Shown here: piece after piece, positions 1-5,537 of the stretch
How positions within the stretch are numbered: the first letter of the stretch is position 1
Layout of the letters: every line of letters begins with the position of its first letter
Assembly (NCBI GenBank): GCA_019322435.1
Contig: JAHWIR010000013.1
Coordinates: 1 to 17,490 of the forward strand
Direction of reading: 5' to 3'
DNA from: Candidatus Woesearchaeota archaeon
GTDB lineage: Archaea > Nanobdellota > Nanobdellia > Woesearchaeales > WJKL01
DNA: 17,490 bases
Translations under genes and position numbers: made by a program
Notes under the pieces: generated by a model
Told to the model about the DNA's origin: nothing
What the model saw: only the letters and a program-made list of their open reading frames with translations
Databases searched by the model: none

Positions 1-439
1 CTTGCCCTAATTTTGCAGTAGCTATTAACTCTAAATTTTGTCCTTTAAGCAATTTAACAATAGGCATCTTTGCATGAACTGGCTTGCATTTTGCATCTCT
101 GCTCTTGATACTTTCTGCATAAACAACACCAGCTGACTTTACTTTAAGAGTTAATTTTAATTGGCATTTTGCACATCCTTTCTTTTTGCAGCTGCATTCT
201 TTAGGAAGTTCATAAGACTTCAAGTCAGTCTTTATTGGAACCAATCCAAGCCTATGGGCAATTACTTCATCATAAAGCGCAGAACTATTCTCTTTAAAAT
301 CAACAGTCTCTATAGCTAAAGTCGGCACTTCTTCAATGATCATTCTTCTTATTGTATTGACAAATACTGGATTTGCATCCTTTATTACAAAAGAAAGTTT
401 TCCTTTTTCCTTGTCCTGTTTTAATAATTTAACTTCCAT
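1..439 (-). CDS. rpo3: DNA-directed RNA polymerase subunit D (Rpo3), partial at the left edge
   Basis: N-terminal 146 codons of archaeal Rpo3, the counterpart of half of the bacterial alpha dimer. It pairs with Rpo11 to form the platform on which RNA polymerase assembles. The visible protein starts MEVKLLKQDKEKGKLSF and contains the conserved stretch around NPVFVNTIRRMIIEEVPT, then DEVIAHRLGLVPI, which is diagnostic of subunit D/Rpb3. A cysteine-rich insert follows (CSCKKKGCAKC). Cysteines in this region ligate an Fe-S cluster in some archaeal Rpo3 proteins; whether one forms here cannot be told. The gene is last in the S13-S4-S11-Rpo3 operon, 4 bases after rps11, which is the usual archaeal order. 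The rest lies outside the window. Confidence 0.95.
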   Translation of the reverse strand, partial: MEVKLLKQDKEKGKLSFVIKDANPVFVNTIRRMIIEEVPTLAIETVDFKENSSALYDEVIAHRLGLVPIKTDLKSYELPKECSCKKKGCAKCQLKLTLKVKSAGVVYAESIKSRDAKCKPVHAKMPIVKLLKGQNLELIATAKLGQ

Positions 440-443
440 CTTA

Positions 444-908
444 TTATACCCTCCTGCCTCTTTTACCTCCTTTCTTCCTGCATCCGTCATGAGGTATTGG
501 TGTTACATCCTCGATTATCCCAATCTTCAAGCCAACTCTTGATAATGCTCTTACAGCAGCTTGCGCTCCTGGTCCTGGGTTTGCAGGCCCATTATGCCCG
601 CCAGGAGCCTTTATCTTAACATGAATTCCTTGTATCCCTTTTTCCTTAGCAGTTTCTGCAGCCTTCTTTGCAGCAGTCATTGCAGCTGTCGGGCTGCTCT
701 CCAGCCTGTCTGCTTTGACAACCTGTCCTCCTGATGCAACTGCTAAAGTTTCTGTTCCAGTAATATCAGTAATATGAATTATTGTATTGTTATAACTAGA
801 ATAAATATGAGCTATACCCCATCTTATATTTCTGTCTCTTGATGGTCTTTGTCTCCTATCTTGATGTCTCCTATCCTGGTTTCCCCTATCTTGATATTTT
901 CTTTCCAT
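444..908 (-). CDS. rps11: 30S ribosomal protein S11 (uS11)
   Basis: Component of the small-subunit platform, next to the mRNA exit site. The 154-residue protein has the classic uS11 core: GIAHIYSSYNNTIIHITD near residue 32, a GGHNGPANPGPGAQAA loop, and the C-terminal DVTPIPHDGCRKKGGKRGRR. The first 28 or so residues are an Arg/Gln/Asp-rich extension with three imperfect QDRxx units, encoded by a 15-nt tandem repeat at 851-895. The gene sits 2 bases after rps4 and 4 bases before rpo3, so it is co-transcribed with both. The start at 908 was chosen because it follows directly on the rps4 stop. Confidence 0.97.
   Translation of the reverse strand: MERKYQDRGNQDRRHQDRRQRPSRDRNIRWGIAHIYSSYNNTIIHITDITGTETLAVASGGQVVKADRLESSPTAAMTAAKKAAETAKEKGIQGIHVKIKAPGGHNGPANPGPGAQAAVRALSRVGLKIGIIEDVTPIPHDGCRKKGGKRGRRV
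851..895 (-). repeat. Three tandem 15-nt units in the 5' part of rps11
   Basis: On the plus strand the units are gtctcctatcttgat, gtctcctatcctggt and ttcccctatcttgat, back to back. On the coding strand they give three QDR-containing pentapeptides in the basic N-terminal tail of S11. The unit length is a multiple of three, so copy number can change without breaking the frame. Confidence 0.75.
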
Positions 909-910
909 GT

Positions 911-1528
911 TTATTCCTTCTTCTCAGCTTTCTTTGGTTTGACTTCTTTCTTCTTAGTTTCCTTCTTCTCAGCTTTCTTCTTGCCTTTCTCCTTTGGCTT
1001 TTTTGGAAGCTTTTCTTCCTGCTTTCTTTCTGGATGCATTTCATCAATAAAAGCAGAGCTTTGTGCAAAAGCTACACCTCCTTCTTTATCTTTTGGAACC
1101 AAGAAATTAGGAGAAGTAAGCTTTTTTCCGTCAATTGTTATATGTTCATGGATAATGAACTGTCTTGCCTGCTTCATTGTCCTTGCTAACCCTTGCTTAA
1201 AGACAATGCTTTGCAGCCTTCTATCAAGCAAGTCCTTTATTGAAATTCCCAAAACATCATCTAAATCGCCCTGCTCTGGCAATAATCCTAATTTTTTCAA
1301 TTTAGTCAATAGCTGAATCTTCTCTGTTTCAGATTGTTCAGTAGGCAGTGCAATCAGTCTCTTTGCTTGTCTTGCAAAATCTCTTAATTTAGAAGTTAAT
1401 TTCCAAATCTCTTGCTTGTTTTTAAAATAATATTCATTAATTAATTCCCTTTCTTCATCAATCCTTTCCTTTTCCCACGCCTTTTTTGGTGTTGAGAAAC
1501 TTTTTCTATGTCTTTTTGGATCTCCCAT
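911..1528 (-). CDS. rps4: 30S ribosomal protein S4 (uS4)
   Basis: Primary 16S rRNA-binding protein that nucleates assembly of the 5' domain of the small subunit. The start MGDPKRHRKSFSTPKKAWEKER is the typical archaeal/eukaryotic S9-type N-terminus. The S4 RNA-binding domain follows at about residues 108-165, with RRLQSIVFKQGLARTMKQAR and FIIHEHITIDGKK. The last 35 or so residues form a Lys/Glu-rich tail (repeated KKAEKKE-type segments), a common low-complexity extension. The gene is second in the operon, 2 bases after rps13 and 2 bases before rps11. Confidence 0.97.
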   Translation of the reverse strand: MGDPKRHRKSFSTPKKAWEKERIDEERELINEYYFKNKQEIWKLTSKLRDFARQAKRLIALPTEQSETEKIQLLTKLKKLGLLPEQGDLDDVLGISIKDLLDRRLQSIVFKQGLARTMKQARQFIIHEHITIDGKKLTSPNFLVPKDKEGGVAFAQSSAFIDEMHPERKQEEKLPKKPKEKGKKKAEKKETKKKEVKPKKAEKKE

Positions 1529-1530
1529 TT

Positions 1531-2007
1531 TTAAGTTCTACCTGATTTTGCTCCTGCTTTTCTCTTAACACCCATTACCTTTCCTTTGCTCTTCCTGAAA
1601 TTAGACTTGGTTCTTTGCCCTCTTACAGGATGTCCTGTTGAATGTCTCATTCCCTTATAGCTCTTTATCTTCCTCATCATCTTGATATCATTGTCTTTTG
1701 TAAACATCAGATCATTGGTTATTATGTGCTTATCTTCCCCTGTTTCAATATCCTTCCTTCTGTTTGCTAACCACACAGGAACTCCTGATTTTAAAGGGTC
1801 TTTGACTATCCCATCTAGCTTATTGATTTCATCATCAGAAAGCTCTCCTACCTTTTTCAACTTGTCAATATTAGCTATATTGCAAACAGCATTTGCCAAT
1901 TGAAAATTAACTCCCTTGATATTCCTTAGAGCAAAACCTATTGGTTTCTCTCCTTTCAGATCAGTGTTCGCGATTCGTACCAGATGTCTAAATTCTTTTT
2001 CTGCCAT
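1531..2007 (-). CDS. rps13: 30S ribosomal protein S13 (uS13)
   Basis: Protein of the small-subunit head that contacts the P-site tRNA and bridges to the large subunit. Its 158 residues carry the uS13 features: FRHLVRIANTDLKGEKPIGFAL at the N-terminus, the helix-turn-helix region, MRKIKSYKGMRHSTGHPVRGQRT near residue 110, and a basic tail. It is the first gene of the operon. A TATA-like box lies at about 2091-2099, which puts transcription start near 2068 and leaves a leader of about 60 nt, unusual here because many other genes in the window look leaderless. The leader can form a small hairpin (AGCG...CGCT). Autoregulation is possible but not shown. Confidence 0.97.
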   Translation of the reverse strand: MAEKEFRHLVRIANTDLKGEKPIGFALRNIKGVNFQLANAVCNIANIDKLKKVGELSDDEINKLDGIVKDPLKSGVPVWLANRRKDIETGEDKHIITNDLMFTKDNDIKMMRKIKSYKGMRHSTGHPVRGQRTKSNFRKSKGKVMGVKRKAGAKSGRT

Positions 2008-2090
2008 TGTATTAGCTCGAGAAATCTATTATAGCGACCCTATGCGCTCATAATGAACTCGGGCTGATTTATTAGGAAAACTATGATTTG

Positions 2091-2099
2091 TTTAAAAAG
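2091..2099 (-). promoter_or_regulatory. TATA-like box for the ribosomal protein operon
   Basis: On the minus strand the sequence reads GCTTTTTAAAC. It lies about 85 bases before the rps13 start and just past the end of tRNA-His, so the S13 mRNA should have a leader of about 60 nt. Confidence 0.5.
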
Positions 2100-2115
2100 C
2101 TTTCGGAAATAAGAG

Positions 2116-2206
2116 GGCGACCGGCGAGACTTTCGTTGCCAAAGCAATATCGAACTCGCGACATAAGGACCACAACCTTATATTTTACCATTAAACTACG
2201 GTCGCC
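2116..2206 (-). tRNA. tRNA-His (GTG) with a 19-nt intron in the T-loop
   Basis: Read on the minus strand, the acceptor stem is GCGACCG paired with CGGTCGC. An encoded G-1 at 2206 faces C73 at 2116, the tRNA-His identity pair. The D-arm is GTTT/AAAT with an AATGGTA loop. The anticodon arm is TAAGG-TTGTGGT-CCTTA, with anticodon GTG at 2173-2171. The T-stem is GCGAG/CTCGC (2159-2155 and 2128-2124). Between the T-stem strands lie 26 bases instead of 7, because an intron interrupts the loop. Removing 2148-2130 gives a normal loop, TTCGATT. No CCA is encoded. A TATA box lies at 2231-2240. Confidence 0.93.
2130..2148 (-). other. Non-canonical tRNA intron (position 59/60) with perfect BHB motif
   Basis: Reading the minus strand from the T-stem, every element of a bulge-helix-bulge is present: outer helix GCGAG/CTCGC, 4-bp central helix TTCG/CGAA, 3-nt bulge ATA, 4-bp inner helix TTGC/GCAA with loop TTTG, and 3-nt bulge AGT. 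Cutting after the second base of each bulge, as archaeal splicing endonuclease does, removes exactly 19 nt and restores a 7-base T-loop. The geometry is seen directly; splicing is inferred. Confidence 0.9.
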
Positions 2207-2230
2207 ATTAAGAATTTAGAATTAAATTAG

Positions 2231-2240
2231 CCTTATAAAA
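2231..2240 (-). promoter_or_regulatory. TATA box for tRNA-His
   Basis: Minus-strand TTTTATAAGG lies 25-34 bases upstream of the tRNA 5' end at 2206, the normal archaeal distance. Hairpin 2241-2267 abuts it on the upstream side. Confidence 0.65.
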
Positions 2241-2316
2241 CTTACTAAAATCTATGATTTTAGTAAGCCAGCAAAGCTTTGAAACTTGTTTTCAAAGTCT
2301 GTTGAGCTTGCTCAAC
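2241..2316. repeat. Three consecutive perfect hairpins
   Basis: Three inverted repeats in 76 bases. Hairpin 1 is CTTACTAAAAT (2241-2251) with ATTTTAGTAAG (2257-2267): 11 bp, loop CTATG. Hairpin 2 is CTTTGAAA (2277-2284) with TTTCAAAG (2290-2297): 8 bp, loop CTTGT. Hairpin 3 is GTTGAG (2301-2306) with CTCAAC (2311-2316): 6 bp, loop CTTG. They fill the gap between the membrane protein gene ending at 2340 and the tRNA-His promoter. They could act as 3' end structures or terminators for the minus-strand transcript, but no strong T-tract follows. Confidence 0.7.
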
Positions 2317-2339
2317 TTTACTTTGATTTACGCTGCTTA

Positions 2340-2861
2340 CTAATATCTTTTAATCTTCTTTCTAACCAACAAAGTCCAAAGATAAGGTACTAAGAAAGCA
2401 ATAACATACAATGCGCTGATTGTCAAAGGGCTGTCCCTTACACTAGAAAGATTGAAAGCATTGTTTATTGCATTTGAAACAGTGACCATAAAATATAGAT
2501 TAAGGACAGCTAAAAAAGGGATTATTACAACTGCTGTAAGGTGGTGCTTTCTTGTAAGATGTTCCTCAACATTCCAGATAAGGAAATTAAATAGAAGTCC
2601 TACTGAAAAACCAATTACTATTATAAATAAATCCATAGCAAGATGGTCAAAAACAAGAAACAAAGGGATTATTCCAAAAGAAACTAATGTATTCCCAACA
2701 ACCATCACAAATAATATTCCCCAGAACAATACTTTATCAATATAAGCAACAGAACCGCTTTTATCTTGCTCTCTCCTGTTTTTGATGATATTCTCAGCTT
2801 TGTCTATATCTTCTTTACTCCACCCTTTTTTTGCTAATTCTGTTTTACTCTCTCTTTTCAT
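2340..2861 (-). CDS. Small four-helix membrane protein, function unknown
   Basis: I do not recognise a named family. The 173-residue protein starts with a hydrophilic basic segment of about 40 residues containing KKGWSKEDIDKAENIIKNRR, probably a short helical cytoplasmic domain. About four hydrophobic segments follow, near residues 44-68, 75-96, 108-130 and 146-166, and the protein ends in a basic KKIKRY tail that should stay in the cytoplasm. A short motif between helices 2 and 3 (NVEEHLTRKHH) is rich in charge and histidine. The gene begins 22 bases after the MinD-like ATPase gene on the same strand, so the two are probably co-transcribed. That suggests, but does not show, a membrane partner for the ATPase. 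Confidence 0.8.
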   Translation of the reverse strand: MKRESKTELAKKGWSKEDIDKAENIIKNRREQDKSGSVAYIDKVLFWGILFVMVVGNTLVSFGIIPLFLVFDHLAMDLFIIVIGFSVGLLFNFLIWNVEEHLTRKHHLTAVVIIPFLAVLNLYFMVTVSNAINNAFNLSSVRDSPLTISALYVIAFLVPYLWTLLVRKKIKRY

Positions 2862-2883
2862 CTTGCTGTATTAGTTTTTTATT

Positions 2884-3585
2884 TTATTTAAGCCTTTCTG
2901 CAATCTTCTTGAATTCAACAGCAGCTTCTGAATCAGGATCAGAATAAACAACAGGGTGTTTCATTGCTTGTGCCTTCTTGACATTTTCACTTTCAGGAAT
3001 TATGCCTAAAGTAGGGATGCCTAATATAGATTCAACATTCTCTACAGACAATTCATCACCCAAGGGATTGACTTTATTCAGCACAACTCCCAAGACTAAT
3101 TTGTCCTGTTTTTCAGCTTGTTTTATTGATTTCAATGCATCTGTAACAGCTGCCAGCTCTGGATTTGTAACAATCACAACCTCATCAGCCATGTTTGTGA
3201 CAGCTTTATTCTCGTCTGTCAATCCTGCACAGCTGTCAACAATAATAGATTCGCTGTATCCCTGCATCTTTTTCAGCACATCCCTCATCCTGCTCAGATT
3301 AATATCTTCCAAAACATCATATCTTATGCTTCCAGGAATGACCTTCATTCCAGAGGCATGCAGATAAGTAGCTTCCTGCAAAGCATTCTCTCCTTTGATG
3401 ACCTCATGAAAAGTAACAGGAGGATTTGCAAATCCTAGATACAGTCCAACATGTGGTGTTGTTAAGTTTCCATCTAATACAACTGTATCTTTTCCAGAAC
3501 CAGCTAAAGCAGCTCCCAGATTAATGGCTGTTGTTGTTTTTCCAACACCCCCTTTTCCAGAAACAATCGCAATTATCCTAGTCAT
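2884..3585 (-). CDS. MinD/ParA-family P-loop ATPase
   Basis: A deviant-Walker ATPase of the MinD/ParA/Mrp superfamily, whose members dimerise on ATP and position proteins or DNA in the cell. The N-terminus IIAIVSGKGGVGKTTTAINL contains the deviant Walker A with signature Lys11 and Lys16. A switch region (VVLDGNLTTPHVGLYLG) and the Walker B-like IIVDSCAGL follow. The 233-residue chain ends in FKKIAERLK without the longer amphipathic membrane-targeting tail of bacterial MinD, so direct membrane binding is uncertain. The start codon overlaps the end of the upstream helical-protein gene by 4 bases, which implies translational coupling. Archaea often carry several MinD-like proteins, so a cell-division role should not be assumed. 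Confidence 0.9.
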   Translation of the reverse strand: MTRIIAIVSGKGGVGKTTTAINLGAALAGSGKDTVVLDGNLTTPHVGLYLGFANPPVTFHEVIKGENALQEATYLHASGMKVIPGSIRYDVLEDINLSRMRDVLKKMQGYSESIIVDSCAGLTDENKAVTNMADEVVIVTNPELAAVTDALKSIKQAEKQDKLVLGVVLNKVNPLGDELSVENVESILGIPTLGIIPESENVKKAQAMKHPVVYSDPDSEAAVEFKKIAERLK

Positions 3586-4031
3586 CCTATTTTTTCCACC
3601 ACATATTCCTCAAACTTCTTTGTCCTATTGAAAAACTCCAATAACAGATCAATATTGACATCTAAGATATTATCAGGAGTCAGATAAGTTATCATCTTGA
3701 CATTTCTTCTGTATTCACTCTCTTTTTCATATTTTGCCTGGATTATATCTCTAAGCTCCAGATAGAAATCAATGAACTTGATCAATTCTGCATCATCTTT
3801 AAAGACTTCTTTCGTAACCTCTGCTCTCTTTCTTGGCTGTTCAGGTATATCTAGTTTTTTTCTTCTTTTCTTTACTTTGTGCAGCAAACCATCCATGCCA
3901 ACATCAAAAGCATTGATAAGTCTTTCAATTACACTTCTGATTACATCAACAGTTCTTGTATACTTCAAGCTCACATAGAACAAATGGTCTGCTCTCTTTA
4001 ATTCACTCTTAAGTTGGTCTAGATAATCCAT
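3582..4031 (-). CDS. Helical protein, paralogue of its upstream neighbour; HEPN-like fold suspected
   Basis: A 149-residue, mostly alpha-helical protein without a recognised name. Its start, RADHLFYVSLKYTRTVDVIR and the following helix, lines up with IADHMLLVTFPLVKDTKLLL of the protein encoded just upstream (4009-4497), and the later ELRDIIQ segment lines up with QDIRDSIIQ. I therefore read the two as diverged copies. This copy has Arg94 but lacks the His that the neighbour has at the Rx5H position. A basic linker (KVKKRRKKLDIPEQPRKR) lies at residues 52-69. The gene overlaps the upstream gene by 23 bases and the MinD-like gene by 4 bases. The operon ties all three products together; function is unknown. 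Confidence 0.8.
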   Translation of the reverse strand: MDYLDQLKSELKRADHLFYVSLKYTRTVDVIRSVIERLINAFDVGMDGLLHKVKKRRKKLDIPEQPRKRAEVTKEVFKDDAELIKFIDFYLELRDIIQAKYEKESEYRRNVKMITYLTPDNILDVNIDLLLEFFNRTKKFEEYVVEKIG

Positions 4032-4497
4032 CTTCTCCCAAAATATTATCCATTACTTCTATAAATACCTTTGCCTTATCCAGGTATTTTCTGATGTCAT
4101 TTGCTGAAATTGTCTTTATTCTGTAGTTTTCAGAGCAAATAACGAATTTATCTCCTCTCTTGAACTCAACAGGGCTTTTTCTGTGCTGTATTATGCTATC
4201 CCTTATATCCTGAATCTCAAATAGATAGCTTTTATCAATCCCATGCTTAATCACAATCCTCTCCTTGAACATATTCATCTTGCTCTCAAATGTATCCTGA
4301 AATGGAGGGATCTTCTTGTACAATCTCTCAAAATGCAAAATAGCAGCAACTGCATTTGTATAAGAAAGAAAAATATTCTCAATAACAGCTAACAACAACT
4401 TAGTATCCTTGACCAAAGGAAAAGTAACTAACAGCATATGGTCTGCTATCTTCACATTCCTTTTAGCCTTATCCCTATGCTCTTGAAATCTTTCCAT
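4009..4497 (-). CDS. HEPN-like helical protein with an Rx5H motif
   Basis: A 162-residue helical protein. Two long helices near residues 10-60 (ADHMLLVTFPLVKDTKLLL, then IENIFLSYTNAVAAILHFER) are followed by QDIRDSIIQHRKSPVEF, in which Arg99 and His105 form an Rx5H motif with an acidic residue after the Arg. In the HEPN superfamily, Rx4-6H with a polar residue next to the Arg marks the RNase or nucleotide-binding active site. The assignment rests on this motif and the helical layout only. It is the first gene of the cluster leading to the MinD-like ATPase. A TATA-like stretch lies at 4522-4535, and a GGGG run sits only 2 bases before the start, so the start codon is somewhat uncertain. Some archaeal HEPN proteins are toxins and others are housekeeping; the context here looks housekeeping. 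Confidence 0.75.
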   Translation of the reverse strand: MERFQEHRDKAKRNVKIADHMLLVTFPLVKDTKLLLAVIENIFLSYTNAVAAILHFERLYKKIPPFQDTFESKMNMFKERIVIKHGIDKSYLFEIQDIRDSIIQHRKSPVEFKRGDKFVICSENYRIKTISANDIRKYLDKAKVFIEVMDNILGEDGLSRPT

Positions 4498-4541
4498 TGC
4501 CCCAAAATAACTAATAATATAGAATTTAAATAATTTGTTGT

Positions 4542-4883
4542 TTAACCCTGCAAATCCATAATAGCCTTTGCAATATCCCCTTCAGCTTTCTCTAATGCCT
4601 CTTTAGCTTTCTCTTCATCAACATTAGCCTGCTCCATAACTGTCTTGACATCATCTTCACTGATTTCAGGAGCAGCTGCTTCTAACTCTCTTTCCTCAAC
4701 ATTGCCGCTGATAGTAAACTGTTCCTGCCCCATTGCCTTGACAATTGCAACAGAAGGCTCTGTAATGACAATCTCCTTATCAGGACATTTGATAATGACT
4801 TCAGTCGCTTCTAACTCTGTCTGGGCAATACCCATCTTCTTCATCATCTGCTGCATCTTCCTTGGATTCATTCCTGGCATCAT
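4542..4883 (-). CDS. nac: Archaeal nascent polypeptide-associated complex protein (NAC alpha)
   Basis: Ribosome-associated chaperone that binds chains as they emerge from the exit tunnel; archaeal NAC forms homodimers. The 113-residue protein starts MMPGMNPRKMQQMMKKMGI, the hallmark archaeal NAC N-terminus. A beta-rich NAC domain follows (TEVIIKCPDKEIVITEP to GQEQFTISG, about residues 25-65), and a C-terminal UBA domain (DDVKTVMEQANVDEEKAKEA onward). An in-frame ATG exists 21 bases upstream at 4904. I chose 4883 because it matches the family start and has GGGGTT about 6 bases before it. That ribosome binding site lies inside the last codons of secG, whose stop codon ends 1 base before this start, so the two genes are translationally linked. 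Confidence 0.95.
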   Translation of the reverse strand: MMPGMNPRKMQQMMKKMGIAQTELEATEVIIKCPDKEIVITEPSVAIVKAMGQEQFTISGNVEERELEAAAPEISEDDVKTVMEQANVDEEKAKEALEKAEGDIAKAIMDLQG

Positions 4884-4884
4884 T

Positions 4885-5055
4885 TTACAACCCCAATAAT
4901 GCATTGCCGTATAAATGCAGAATTATCATAATAATTATCACAATAACACAAAGAACAATAACTAAACCTGGTTTGAATGTTAGCTTGCTCTTAACATCAT
5001 CAAAATACCTTACTAATCCGCCCATTCCGCTGGGCATTCTTACCTTATCAGCCAT
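4885..5055 (-). CDS. secG: Preprotein translocase subunit SecG (archaeal Sec61-beta)
   Basis: Small tail-anchored subunit of the SecYEG/Sec61 protein-export channel. The 56 codons translate to MADKVRMPSGMGGLVRYFDD, then KSKLTFKPGLVIVLCVIV and a short hydrophobic end. The PSGMGGLVRYFD motif and the single membrane helix (about residues 30-50) after FKPG are diagnostic for archaeal Sec61-beta. The ribosome binding site is AAGGTGAA at 5061-5068, 5-6 bases before the start. A TATA-like TTTATATTAA at 5068-5077 lies too close to the start codon to be a normal promoter. Transcription may instead come from the RNase P RNA promoter upstream. Confidence 0.95.
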   Translation of the reverse strand: MADKVRMPSGMGGLVRYFDDVKSKLTFKPGLVIVLCVIVIIIMIILHLYGNALLGL

Positions 5056-5077
5056 TTGTTTTCACCTTAATATAAAG

Positions 5078-5458
5078 TAGGTAGAGGGGCGATAAGCCAC
5101 CTTCTGTCAGTCTCCACAACTCACGCGCGAACTGAAAGTTCGCATGCGCTTGTGCCATGGGCAGACTGTCTTAACATTCTACTTAGCGGGCTCAACGGCC
5201 CTTGCACCAGTCAGGATTCGGATTTCACCGATCCCATGCAACATAGTCTTTGGGTTAACTCGCTTCCTTCTCAGAAAGCTTCGCCATTTTCATCCCGCTG
5301 CATGGACGTGTTTTTCTGACCCATTGCCATGGTATTACCCATCTGCCATAACAGCAGTGACACATACTTGGTGGGTGGACTTTCCTCAGCAGTGACGTTA
5401 AATTCACGAAGTGAATTTATGGCGTCTTACCACCGTCAGTTAAGTGCTCCCCTACCTA
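5078..5458 (-). ncRNA. rnpB: RNase P RNA
   Basis: Catalytic RNA of RNase P, which removes 5' leaders from pre-tRNAs. On the minus strand the ends pair to form P1: TAGGTAGGGG at the 5' end and CCCC-CTACCTA at the 3' end, with a 1-nt bulge. The universally conserved GAGGAAAGTCC (CR-I) lies at 5387-5377. The 3' conserved segment, ACAGAAGGTGGCTTATCGCC, lies at 5107-5088. A 9-bp hairpin, TAAATTCAC/GTGAATTTA with loop GAA (5399-5419), sits where P3 is expected. Length is about 381 nt, within the archaeal range. It fills what would otherwise be a 470-base gap; the open reading frame on the opposite strand inside it is spurious. Confidence 0.95.
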
Positions 5459-5479
5459 TATTTTATCAATTTTTAGGGG

Positions 5480-5487
5480 TTTAAAAA
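5480..5487 (-). promoter_or_regulatory. TATA box for RNase P RNA
   Basis: Minus-strand CCTTTTTAAACC lies 22-29 bases before the inferred RNA 5' end at 5458. Confidence 0.65.
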
Positions 5488-5518
5488 GGTTTCTGAATCG
5501 CGAAGTGATTCCGAAACC
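5488..5518. repeat. Hairpin with 6-bp and 7-bp stems upstream of rnpB
   Basis: GGTTTC (5488-5493) pairs with GAAACC (5513-5518). After a T/C mismatch, GAATCGC (5495-5501) pairs with GTGATTC (5505-5511), including one G-T pair, around a GAA loop. It lies between the stop codon of the THUMP gene and the rnpB TATA box, all on the minus strand, so it could be the 3' end structure of the THUMP mRNA. Confidence 0.7.
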
Positions 5519-5521
5519 CCA

Positions 5522-5537
5522 GAAAGCTATTGCTTTC
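5522..5537. repeat. Hairpin overlapping the THUMP gene stop codon
   Basis: GAAAGC (5522-5527) pairs with GCTTTC (5532-5537), loop TATT, a perfect 6-bp stem spanning the stop codon of the minus-strand gene that ends at 5527. It lies directly next to the hairpin at 5488-5518. Confidence 0.6.

Noticed and set aside
849..1316. Long plus-strand open frame with hydrophobic, Phe/Ser-rich translation
   Set aside because: It lies antisense to rps4, and its composition is what the reverse of a Lys/Glu-rich coding sequence gives.
2241..2316. CRISPR-like repeat array
   Set aside because: The three hairpins differ in sequence and there are no spacers of constant length.
4009..4497. Toxin-antitoxin module of the HEPN/MNT type
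   Set aside because: No nucleotidyltransferase (GSxxxG...DxD) partner is visible, and the pair leads into a MinD-like ATPase gene.
5068..5077. TATA box for secG (TTTATATTAA on the minus strand)
   Set aside because: It is only 13-22 bases from the ATG, so a normal start site would fall at or inside the coding region and the clear GGTGA ribosome binding site would not be transcribed.
5144..5395. 83-codon plus-strand open frame
   Set aside because: It lies wholly inside the RNase P RNA gene on the opposite strand, whose conserved elements are clear.
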